Positions 6,988 to 13,276 of a stretch of DNA of 14,172 nt are shown in pieces; within the stretch, counting starts at the first letter, position 1, and every line of letters begins with the position of its first letter. Location of the stretch: assembly GCA_902472795.1 (NCBI GenBank), contig CABROZ010000056.1, forward strand, positions 1 to 14,172, in the 5' to 3' direction. The position numbers and the translations under genes are program-made. The notes beneath the pieces are model-generated. The model ran no database searches. It saw only the letters and a list, made by a program, of their open reading frames with translations, and was not told the DNA's origin. Source of the DNA: an uncultured Bacteroides sp. (GTDB lineage: Bacteria; Bacteroidota; Bacteroidia; Bacteroidales; Bacteroidaceae).

Positions 6988-8238
6988 TCATTTCTTCAGT
7001 TTCAGTTTGTTCTTGTTCTTATACTGGCTCATGTCGCTTACGACTACCTGGTCACCAGGTTTGAGGCCCGAAACCACTTCGACGTACTCGAAGTTGGAGT
7101 CGCCCAGCTGCACCTTGCGCTTCACGAGCTGGTCGTCGCCGTCGCGCACAAAGAGTTCGTACTCGCCACGGCCCACGTAGTAACTGGCATTGGCCAGCCG
7201 CATCACGTCTTCCTTGACGGAATTCATCACATAGACATCGGTCTTCAGTCCCGAGCGCAGGCGGCGGTTGCTGTCGTCCTCTAATTGGACGGTGAAGGAA
7301 ATGACCCCGTTCTTCGAAAGCGGAGTAACGCTGCTCACCTGCCCTTCCAGCTTCTCGCTGCCTATCTTCACGATGGCCCGTCCGCCGGCTGCCACACGGT
7401 CGCCGTAGGTATCGGCTATCTCACCCTCCACCTTGAAGTGACTCAAGTCGGAGATAACGGCTATCTGCGTGCCTTCGCCCACCTGCACACCTATCTGATT
7501 GTTGATATAGGTAAGGATAGCCTTGCGGGGCGAACGCACCTGTGCGTCGTCCAGCGTACGCTTGGTCTCGGCCAGACTCTTGCGGAAGATGCTCAAGTCC
7601 AGTTCCTGCACCTTGTATTCGGCTGCCAGCACCTCCTGTTCGTTTTCGTACTGCTGACGCAGCTGCTCCAGTTCCAACTGGGCCACGTTAACACTCAGCT
7701 CGGCCTGACGCACCTTGTCGGTGGTACCCGAGCCAAGGCTGTCGAGGTACTGCTCGTTGCGAAGCTCCACCTTCATGCGGTTCAGCTTCATTTCGGACAC
7801 CTTGATCTGCATGACTAAGTCTTTCAGCTTGGTTTCGTTGTTCACCTTCAACTGCTGAAGTTTATAGGTACGCATCTGTTCTTCGTCGAGTTGCTTCTTG
7901 TATTCGGTCTCGGCACTCTGCAAATCCAGCTTCAGGATGGGCGTGCCCACATCCACACTGTCGCCGCCTTTCTTATATACTTCGAGGATGCGGGTATTGA
8001 TGGGCGAGTTGATGATTTCCTCGAATGCCGGTACCACCTTGCCCGAGGCGCTGACGCTGACTTCGATCGTTCCCTGATCCACCTGTGAGAAGACAAGGTC
8101 CTTCTCTTTTACTCCTGTCCGCATCAGCGAGATGAGGACACTAATTACCACAACACCTGCGGCACCTGCGATGCCGTAACGAATCCACTTCTTGTTGCGC
8201 TCCTTACGACGCACTTCTTTCGGAATTTCTCTATCCAT
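6988..8238 (-). CDS. MacA/HlyD-type periplasmic adaptor (membrane fusion protein)
   Basis: A 416-residue adaptor that would link the FtsX-type permeases to an outer membrane channel. The cytoplasmic N terminus is basic (RRKERNKKW) and one TM helix follows (about 21-40). The first lipoyl/beta-barrel part includes SASGKVVPAFEEIINSPINT. A long coiled coil spans about residues 105-235 (LQSAETEYKKQLDEEQ to LAETKRTLDDAQ). The returning lipoyl half is VRSPRKAILTYINNQIGVQV, then a beta-barrel domain and a membrane-proximal domain ending in GLKPGDQVVVSD. This is the MacA/RND adaptor layout. It is the first gene of the minus-strand operon, directly behind the sigma-54-like promoter. The operon encodes no outer membrane factor of its own in the window; the divergent TolC-like gene is the obvious candidate. 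Confidence 0.93.
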   Translation of the reverse strand: MDREIPKEVRRKERNKKWIRYGIAGAAGVVVISVLISLMRTGVKEKDLVFSQVDQGTIEVSVSASGKVVPAFEEIINSPINTRILEVYKKGGDSVDVGTPILKLDLQSAETEYKKQLDEEQMRTYKLQQLKVNNETKLKDLVMQIKVSEMKLNRMKVELRNEQYLDSLGSGTTDKVRQAELSVNVAQLELEQLRQQYENEQEVLAAEYKVQELDLSIFRKSLAETKRTLDDAQVRSPRKAILTYINNQIGVQVGEGTQIAVISDLSHFKVEGEIADTYGDRVAAGGRAIVKIGSEKLEGQVSSVTPLSKNGVISFTVQLEDDSNRRLRSGLKTDVYVMNSVKEDVMRLANASYYVGRGEYELFVRDGDDQLVKRKVQLGDSNFEYVEVVSGLKPGDQVVVSDMSQYKNKNKLKLKK

Positions 8239-8344
8239 ACCTTTATATTATATTGTTCTTATTTTCTTTGCTTTTACTCTTCTATCAGATCATCCTTTCT
8301 TCCTGACGGAAACGGACAGTCCGAAAAGATTCACACCTTTTTCC

Positions 8345-8361
8345 TGCGAAATATGTGCCAA
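8345..8361 (-). promoter_or_regulatory. Candidate sigma-54 promoter for the ABC export operon
   Basis: The minus strand reads TTGGCACATATTTCGCA, very close to the sigma-54 consensus TTGGCACGNNNNTTGCA. Both invariant dinucleotides are present at the right distance: GG at 8359-8358 and GC at 8347-8346. Transcription would start near 8335, giving a leader of about 95 nt before the adaptor ATG at 8238. A dyad lies 55 bp upstream. Confidence 0.7.
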
Positions 8362-8405
8362 AATCGTAAACTTCTGATTTACAGAACAAATTGAAAAATC
8401 CGAGG

Positions 8406-8421
8406 TGTCCGATTTCGAACA
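8406..8421. promoter_or_regulatory. Candidate activator dyad (UAS) upstream of the ABC operon
   Basis: TGTCCG-ATTT-CGAACA is a 16-nt imperfect dyad. It matches the site at 1105-1120 in 13 of 16 positions and has the same gap. Its centre (8413.5) is 55 bp from the -24 GG, exactly as at the ATPase promoter. A further half-site, CGAACA, lies at 8449-8454, 33 bp further out. This fits a dimeric NtrC-type activator; the activator gene is not in the window. Confidence 0.6.
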
Positions 8422-8538
8422 CAGTGTACATTTTTGGATAATCTGATCCGAACACCTGCCTACACTAATCGCTCCCCCCAAAGAACAGATGGAACTGAAC
8501 CGGTCACCGAAAGACGATCCAAGAAGCAAGATTACAGG

Positions 8539-8569
8539 GAAAATATGAACAAAAGCGAAAATATGAACA
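8539..8569. promoter_or_regulatory. Direct repeat, candidate AraC-type operator for tolC
   Basis: GAAAATATGAACA occurs twice without a mismatch, at 8539-8551 and 8557-8569, an 18-bp period. It ends 43 bp before the -7 box of the tolC-like gene. AraC-family proteins commonly bind two direct half-sites spaced near two helical turns just upstream of the promoter. The operon ends with such a regulator (13277-14155). The link is inferred. Confidence 0.5.
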
Positions 8570-8612
8570 TTCGTTGAAGAAATATAGACGTTATACTCCC
8601 GACATAACCGCC

Positions 8613-8621
8613 TATCTTTGC
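8613..8621 (+). promoter_or_regulatory. Bacteroides-type -7 box of the tolC-emrA-emrB operon
   Basis: TATCTTTGC matches the primary sigma (sigma-ABfr) -7 consensus TAnnTTTGC at every fixed position. At the expected -33 position (8590-8593) the sequence is GTTA, not TTTG. A good -7 with a poor -33 box suggests dependence on an activator. Transcription would start near 8628, about 15 nt before the ATG. Confidence 0.7.
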
Positions 8622-8642
8622 AGCAAATAACAAAAGATAGAT

Positions 8643-9968
8643 ATGATAAAGAAATTGTTCACATTCACATTTGCCTGCCTGCTTATGGGCAGTGCAGGAG
8701 CACAGGAAATGCTGTCTTTAGGACGATGCCTACAGATAGGAATCGAAAACAACCTCGGACTGCAGACCAAACAGAACGAAGTGCGCAAAGGCCAACACGC
8801 CATCAGCGAGAACCGCGCCAAGCTGTTGCCGCAGATCAATGCCGTGGCTTCCTTCAATGACAACTTCAACCCGCCCGTATCGGTGACCGATGGTTCGGCC
8901 TACGGCAACCCGTACAACGTGACGAAGACCCTGCAATACAACGCTAATGCAGGCCTGCAACTGCAGATGCCGCTCTACAACCAGACGGCTTACACGGCAC
9001 TGGACATTGCCCGCACGCTGGACAACATCAACCGACTGACCTACGAAAAGGCACGCGAGGACCTCATCCTACAGATAGCCAGGATGTACTACTTGGGACA
9101 AAGCACTGCCGAACAGATAGGTATCGTCCGGGAAAACATCGACCGCCTGCGCGAACTGCGCGACATCACCCAGGCCTTCTACGACAACGGCATGGCGATG
9201 GAAGTGGATCTGAAGCGCGTCAACATCAACTTGGAGAACATGCAGGTGCAGTACGACAACGCACAAGCCATGCTGACCCAACAGCTCAACCTGCTGAAGT
9301 ACGTCATGGACTACCCTGCCGACGCCGACATCGCCCTGGAACCCGTGGACACCGAAAACATCCGAACCGCCGAACTGACCGGACTGGATGCCAACCAGTA
9401 CGAACTGCAACTGCTCCGCTCGCAAGGCAAACTGGCCGAACAGCAGAAACAGATGATCAGCCAGGGCTACCTGCCTTCGCTCAGCCTGACCGCCAACTGG
9501 ATGTACTCGGCCTACACGGACAAGGCCCGGAACTGGTTTCACTCCGGCCCCTCCAACCATTGGTACAACTCCAACGGCATCGGCCTGACGCTGCGCATCC
9601 CCATCTTCGACGGACTGGACAAACGCTCGAAACTGCGGAAAGCAAAGATTGACATCGAAAACATTCGTCTGAATCAGGAGAACATGCAGAAAAACCTCGA
9701 AACGCAGTACCTGAACGCCACGAACGACCTGATGAACAACCGCCGCAACTTCCTGAAACAAAAGGACAACTACCGGCTGGCCGAGGACGTCTATGAAGTG
9801 ACTACCGACCGCTACCGCGAAGGCATCGCCTCGATGACGGAAGTCCTGCAGGACGAGATGCGCATGAGCGAAGCACAGAACAACTACATCAGCGCCCACT
9901 ACAACTACCGCGTCACCAACCTGACCCTGCTGAAACTGACAGGACAAACGGAAAGCCTGCTGAAATAG
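8643..9968 (+). CDS. TolC-family outer membrane efflux protein
   Basis: A 441-residue outer membrane factor, the exit duct of a tripartite pump. A signal peptide is clear (MIKKLFTFTFACLLMGSAGA, cut before QEM). The mature part begins with the usual LSLGRCLQIGIENNLGLQT helix. It has the two repeated OEP halves: a first coiled coil around 55-95 (ISENRAKLLPQINAVASF), a strand region, and a second half with GYLPSLSLTANWMYSAYT and LRIPIFDGLDKRSKLRKAK, the classical TolC-like strand and helix motifs. Length is normal for Bacteroidetes members. It heads an EmrAB-type operon and is transcribed divergently from a MacA-type adaptor that lacks its own outer membrane factor in the window, so it may serve both pumps. 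Confidence 0.95.
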   Translation: MIKKLFTFTFACLLMGSAGAQEMLSLGRCLQIGIENNLGLQTKQNEVRKGQHAISENRAKLLPQINAVASFNDNFNPPVSVTDGSAYGNPYNVTKTLQYNANAGLQLQMPLYNQTAYTALDIARTLDNINRLTYEKAREDLILQIARMYYLGQSTAEQIGIVRENIDRLRELRDITQAFYDNGMAMEVDLKRVNINLENMQVQYDNAQAMLTQQLNLLKYVMDYPADADIALEPVDTENIRTAELTGLDANQYELQLLRSQGKLAEQQKQMISQGYLPSLSLTANWMYSAYTDKARNWFHSGPSNHWYNSNGIGLTLRIPIFDGLDKRSKLRKAKIDIENIRLNQENMQKNLETQYLNATNDLMNNRRNFLKQKDNYRLAEDVYEVTTDRYREGIASMTEVLQDEMRMSEAQNNYISAHYNYRVTNLTLLKLTGQTESLLK

Positions 9969-9973
9969 GAGGG

Positions 9974-10206
9974 GACAAGGGGACGAGTTGACAAGGGGAA
10001 AAGGGAACAAGTTGACAAGGGGACGAGTTGACGAGTTAACAAGGGAACAAGTTGACGAGTTAACAAGGGAATAAGGAATGTCCTCGTTGCCTGAAGCCTC
10101 GTCAACTCGTCAACTACCCCCAAACCCCTCGTGGACTGAAGCCTCGTCAACTTGTCAACTACTCCAAACCCCTCGTGGACTGAAGCCTCGTCAACTTGTC
10201 AACTAA
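9974..10206. repeat. Family E cassette: 13 octamers plus a 44/45-nt tandem repeat in inverted orientation
   Basis: The left half (9974-10077) divides without slippage into 13 octamers of type RAMRAGKK, mainly GACGAGTT, GACAAGGG, AACAAGGG and AACAAGTT, plus degenerate GAAAAGGG and AATAAGGA. The right half holds three units starting at 10082, 10127 and 10171 (spacing 45 and 44 nt). Each contains CTCGTCAACTTGTCAACT or a one-base variant, the inverse of the octamers, so the halves can pair in several registers. The last unit is cut short. The spacer begins right after the tolC stop codon (5 nt) and leaves an AT-rich 34-nt leader before the emrA start. Confidence 0.9.
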
Positions 10207-10239
10207 CTTAAAAACAACATTCAAAATCATATAAACATC

Positions 10240-11313
10240 ATGGAAACGAATAACACTTTACAAGAAAAAGCCAAAAAACTGCGCAAAATGCGCCGTCGTC
10301 AACGTATAGCCAGCCTGCTGGGCATTGCCGTCCTCGCCTGGGGAGTGGTGCAGGCAGCCATCCTCTTTCTGGACTACAAGAACACCGAGACCAGCAACGA
10401 CGCCCAGGTGGAACAGTACATTTCGCCCGTCAACCTGCGCGCATCGGGCTACATCCAGAAGATCTGCTTCACCGAACACCAGAACGTACGTAAGGGCGAC
10501 ACCCTGCTGATACTGGACGACCGCGAATATCGCATCCGCGTGATGGAAGCCGAAGCCGCCCTGAAGGACGCTATGGCCGGTGCCACCGTCATGGATGCCA
10601 CCTTGCAGACCACCCGAAACAACGCATCGGTGTTCGAAGCCTCCATCGCCGAAGTGGAAATCCGTCTGGCCAAACTGGAGAAAGACCGTCAGCGCTACGC
10701 CAACCTGCTGAAGCGGAACGCCGCCACTCCCATCCAATTAGAACAGATTGAGACCGAATACGAAGCTACCCGCAAGAAGCTCGATGCCCTGCAGCGCCAG
10801 CAGAAGGCAGCCCGTTCGGGCGTGAACGAAGTGTCGCAACGCCGTCAGAACACCGAAGCTTCCATCCAGCGTGCACAGGCTGCCCTCGACATGGCCCGCC
10901 TCAACCTGTCGTACTGCGTAGTGACCGCTCCCTGCGACGGCAAGTTAGGTCGCCGCGCATTGGAAGAAGGCCAGTTTATCGGTGCCGGACAGACCATCAC
11001 TTACATCGTGCCCGACACGCAAAAGTGGATTGTAGCCAACTACAAGGAAACGCAGGTGGAGAACCTCGCCATCGGCCAGCAGGTACGCATCCGGGTGGAT
11101 GCCGTCAAAGGCAAGGAATTCACCGGACGCATCACCGCCATCTCGGGTGCCACCGGTTCCAAGTACTCTCTCGTACCCACTGACAACTCCGCCGGCAACT
11201 TCGTGAAGATACAGCAGCGCATCCCCGTCCGCATCGACTTCGACCACCTGAGCCGCGAGGACAACGAACGACTGGCCGCCGGCATGATGGTGGTGGTAAA
11301 GACAATTAAATGA
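10240..11313 (+). CDS. emrA: EmrA-like periplasmic adaptor (HlyD family)
   Basis: A 357-residue membrane fusion protein of an MFS tripartite pump. The basic N terminus (KLRKMRRRQR) leads into one TM helix (about 23-45). The EmrA signature ETSNDAQVEQYISPVNLRAS follows at about 50-70, then the lipoyl half GYIQKICFTEHQNVRKGDTL. An alpha-helical hairpin covers about residues 100-220 and includes ATPIQLEQIETEYEATRKKL. The second lipoyl half is VVTAPCDGKLGRRALEEGQF. The barrel part ends with SLVPTDNSAGNFVKIQQRIP, a segment very typical of EmrA. It sits between the outer membrane factor and the MFS transporter, as expected. Its stop codon TGA (11311-11313) is also the start of the first repeat word of the following spacer. 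Confidence 0.93.
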   Translation: METNNTLQEKAKKLRKMRRRQRIASLLGIAVLAWGVVQAAILFLDYKNTETSNDAQVEQYISPVNLRASGYIQKICFTEHQNVRKGDTLLILDDREYRIRVMEAEAALKDAMAGATVMDATLQTTRNNASVFEASIAEVEIRLAKLEKDRQRYANLLKRNAATPIQLEQIETEYEATRKKLDALQRQQKAARSGVNEVSQRRQNTEASIQRAQAALDMARLNLSYCVVTAPCDGKLGRRALEEGQFIGAGQTITYIVPDTQKWIVANYKETQVENLAIGQQVRIRVDAVKGKEFTGRITAISGATGSKYSLVPTDNSAGNFVKIQQRIPVRIDFDHLSREDNERLAAGMMVVVKTIK

Positions 11314-11315
11314 AG

Positions 11316-11467
11316 AACGAAGAATGAAGAATGAAGAATGAAGAATTTCCATGCGGAACGTGACATTCTTCATTAAAAAAAATTCCTCATTCTTCATTCA
11401 TCATTCTTCATTTCCAAAGATTCTTCATTTCCCAAAATTCTTCATTCTTAATTCTTCATTCTTCATT
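11316..11467. repeat. Family B inverted-repeat cassette (GAAGAAT heptamers), copy 2
   Basis: The left arm (11316-11347) is an array of GAAGAAT heptamers whose first word overlaps the emrA stop codon. Several right-arm segments follow: 11380-11413, a short one at about 11420-11430, and 11436-11467. The last is identical over 32 nt to 2560-2591 in copy 1. The loop next to the left arm has CCATGCGGA-N3-TGACATT (11349-11367), as in copy 1. The final arm stops 5 nt before the ATG of the MFS gene, so pairing would cover its ribosome-binding region. Confidence 0.88.
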
Positions 11468-11472
11468 TCCCT

Positions 11473-13128
11473 ATGTCTTCCTATCCCAAAAACTATCCGT
11501 TCTACAACTGGGTGCCCAAACCCTTAGGCATCCTGATACTGGTGCTGCTCTTTATCCCCATCCTCACCGTGGGCGGTGTCTATACCGCCAACAGCGGCGA
11601 GATGATGAGTGGGCTGGGCATTCAGTCCGAGCATATCCAGTTTGTCGGCTTCCTTACCTCCATCGGCATGGCAGCCTTCTCGCCCTTTTTCTACGAATTA
11701 GTGTGCATCCGCCGCGAAAAGATGATGTGCCTTACAGGCTTTGCCGCGATGTACGCCCTGAGCTACGTGTGCGCACGTACCGACAGTGTTTTCCTCCTTG
11801 CCCTGTGCAGCCTCATCATGGGCTTTCTGCGCATGGTGCTGATGATGGTGAATCTCTTCACCCTCATCAAGTACGCCTTCGGCATGGAGGCTACGCGCAA
11901 CATCACGCCCGGCAACGAACCCCGCGATGCCGAAGGTTGGGACCGCTTGGACAGCGAGAAGAGCGTCAGCATGCCCACCATCTATCTGTTCTTCATGATA
12001 CTGGGACAGATAGGAACCTCGCTCACCGCCTGGTTGGCTTACGAGTACGAGTGGCAGTACGTCTATTACTACATGATGGGCATGACACTGATTGCCATCC
12101 TCGTCATCTTCATCACCATGCCCTACCACCGCTATCCCGGCCGACGCTTCCCAATCAATTTCCGCAAGTTCGGCAGCGTGGTCATCCTCTGTGCCATGTG
12201 CACGTCGGTGGTCTATGTGCTGGTCTATGGCAAGGTGCTCGACTGGTACGACGACCCCACCATCCGCTGGGCCACGGCGGCCGCCCTCCTGTTCACCGGG
12301 CTGTTCGTCTATATGGAGTCCACACACCGTTCGCCCTACTTCCTGATGGACGTGTTCCGCCTGCGCACCATCCGCACAGGCATCCTGCTTTTCCTGCTGC
12401 TGATGGTGCTGAACTCCAGCGCCCTGTTCGTCAACGTGTTCACCGGCGTGGGCATGAAGATAGACAACTGGCAGAACGCCGCGCTGAACAATTGGGCCAT
12501 CCTGGGCTACTTCATCGGCGCCGTCGTAGCCATTGCGCTGGGCAAACGGGGCGTACACCTGAAGTATCTCTTCGCCTTGGGCTTTGTCTTCATCGGTTTG
12601 TCGGCCCTGTTCATGTACTTCGAGGTGCAGACGGCCGGACTGTACGAGCGCATGAAGTATCCGGTCATCATCCGCGCCACGGGCATGATGCTGCTCTACT
12701 CGCTGACCGCCGTACTGGCCAACCAGCGCATGCCCTACAAGTATCTGTCCACGTGGATCTGCATCATGCTGACCGTGCGCATGATGCTCGGCCCGGCTGT
12801 CGGCACCGCCCTCTACACCAACGTGATGCAGCAACGCCAACAGCACTACATCACCCGCCTGGCTCACGATGCCGACCTGACGTCGCCCGAAACCGCCGCC
12901 AGCTACACCGCCACCGTCCGGGGCATGATGCTACAGGGCAAAAGCCGTCAGGAAGCCGAACAGATGGCTGCCCTGTCGGCCAAAGGCAAGGTGCAGGTGC
13001 AGGCCACGCTGGCATCGGTCAAGGAGATGTCCGGCTGGACGCTCTATGCCTGCATGGGTTGCGCCGTGCTGGTGCTGGTGATGCCCTATCGCAAAAGGCG
13101 AATCACTACAAATACCCATATCTCGTAG
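11473..13128 (+). CDS. emrB: EmrB-like MFS drug/multidrug transporter (DHA2-type, 14 TM)
   Basis: A 551-residue inner membrane transporter with about 14 hydrophobic segments, at roughly 17-36, 54-75, 84-101, 105-136, 167-190, 195-216, 232-252, 263-281, 304-328, 337-357, 363-385, 396-417, 424-452 and 514-535. The number of helices, the length and the partner emrA fit the DHA2 (EmrB) group, proton-driven drug or metabolite exporters. A hydrophilic loop (about 137-166, ITPGNEPRDAEGWDRLDSEK) separates TM4 and TM5. A polar stretch before the last helix (MQQRQQHYITRL onward) is usual in EmrB. The loop after TM2 reads ELVCIRREKMMC, not the canonical MFS motif A (G-x-L-aD-r-x-G-r-r), so this is a divergent member. 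The stop codon lies inside the family F repeat. Confidence 0.88.
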   Translation: MSSYPKNYPFYNWVPKPLGILILVLLFIPILTVGGVYTANSGEMMSGLGIQSEHIQFVGFLTSIGMAAFSPFFYELVCIRREKMMCLTGFAAMYALSYVCARTDSVFLLALCSLIMGFLRMVLMMVNLFTLIKYAFGMEATRNITPGNEPRDAEGWDRLDSEKSVSMPTIYLFFMILGQIGTSLTAWLAYEYEWQYVYYYMMGMTLIAILVIFITMPYHRYPGRRFPINFRKFGSVVILCAMCTSVVYVLVYGKVLDWYDDPTIRWATAAALLFTGLFVYMESTHRSPYFLMDVFRLRTIRTGILLFLLLMVLNSSALFVNVFTGVGMKIDNWQNAALNNWAILGYFIGAVVAIALGKRGVHLKYLFALGFVFIGLSALFMYFEVQTAGLYERMKYPVIIRATGMMLLYSLTAVLANQRMPYKYLSTWICIMLTVRMMLGPAVGTALYTNVMQQRQQHYITRLAHDADLTSPETAASYTATVRGMMLQGKSRQEAEQMAALSAKGKVQVQATLASVKEMSGWTLYACMGCAVLVLVMPYRKRRITTNTHIS

Positions 13129-13216
13129 AGACGCAAAATTTTGCGTCTTCCAGCGAGCTTCCCTGTCAACGCGCAGCCGTTGCGTGTGATAGAGGCGTAA
13201 AATTTTGCGTCTCTAC
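13125..13216. repeat. Family F inverted-repeat cassette (AGACGCAAAATTTTGCGTCT)
   Basis: The left arm (13125-13148) contains the perfect 20-nt palindrome AGACGCAAAATTTTGCGTCT (13129-13148). The right arm (13193-13216) pairs with it over 24 nt with two G-U-compatible mismatches. The centre has a smaller hairpin of CAACG with CGTTG (about 13168-13183). The emrB stop codon TAG (13126-13128) is part of the left arm's GTAGAGACGC. It could end or attenuate transcription, but it lacks a clear T-tract. Confidence 0.88.
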
Positions 13217-13252
13217 ACCGCTCTCCGTGGTGAACCAACCAATATTTTTCAC

Positions 13253-13260
13253 TAACTTAG
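13253..13260 (+). promoter_or_regulatory. Possible -7 box of the araC-type gene
   Basis: TAACTTAG differs from the Bacteroides -7 consensus TAnnTTTG at one position and lies 16 bp before the ATG. No convincing TTTG -33 box is seen 19-21 bp upstream. If real, the regulator gene can be transcribed apart from the pump operon. Confidence 0.4.
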
Positions 13261-13276
13261 CCCCCGTATAACCATT

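Larger units (their letters stand above)
8239..8642. promoter_or_regulatory. Divergent regulatory region between the two pump operons
   Basis: A 404-bp gene-free stretch. It contains a sigma-54-like promoter facing left, its presumed activator dyad, a perfect small palindrome CGGACAGTCCG (8313-8323) in the expected adaptor leader, a 13-nt direct repeat and a Bacteroides-type -7 box facing right. It is the only long spacer in the window without a word-repeat cassette, which fits its position upstream of two genes and downstream of none. Confidence 0.8.

Noticed and set aside
9069..10010. 313-codon minus-strand frame opposite the tolC gene
   Set aside because: Antisense shadow rich in Val, Phe and His; it starts inside the octamer repeat array and has no promoter or recognisable domain.
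9974..10077. Octamer array as a phase-variation switch
   Set aside because: It lies between genes, not within a coding frame or between promoter elements, so a change in copy number would not switch a frame; an effect on mRNA structure remains possible.
10082..10206. Repeated 44/45-nt units as a CRISPR array
   Set aside because: Units are nearly identical throughout, with no alternation of constant repeats and unique spacers, only three units, and no cas genes nearby.
10204..10211. TAACTTAA as a -7 promoter box for emrA
   Set aside because: It lacks the TTTG core and any -33 box, and emrA is best explained by read-through from the tolC promoter.
11698..12867. 389-codon antisense frame opposite the MFS gene
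   Set aside because: Its sequence (rich in Gln, His, Gly and Asp) is a typical mirror of codons for hydrophobic residues; no start context or family resemblance.
13125..13216. Family F palindrome as terminal inverted repeats of a small mobile element
   Set aside because: No target-site duplication is visible and the enclosed 44 bp encode nothing; a spacer hairpin is the simpler reading, although a MITE-like origin cannot be excluded.
11703..13271. Long open frame of 522 codons on the plus strand overlapping the MFS gene in another frame
   Set aside because: Composition is dominated by His, Arg and Pro as expected from a shifted reading of a GC-rich membrane protein gene; no domain is recognisable, and the frame fully overlaps the well-supported MFS gene.
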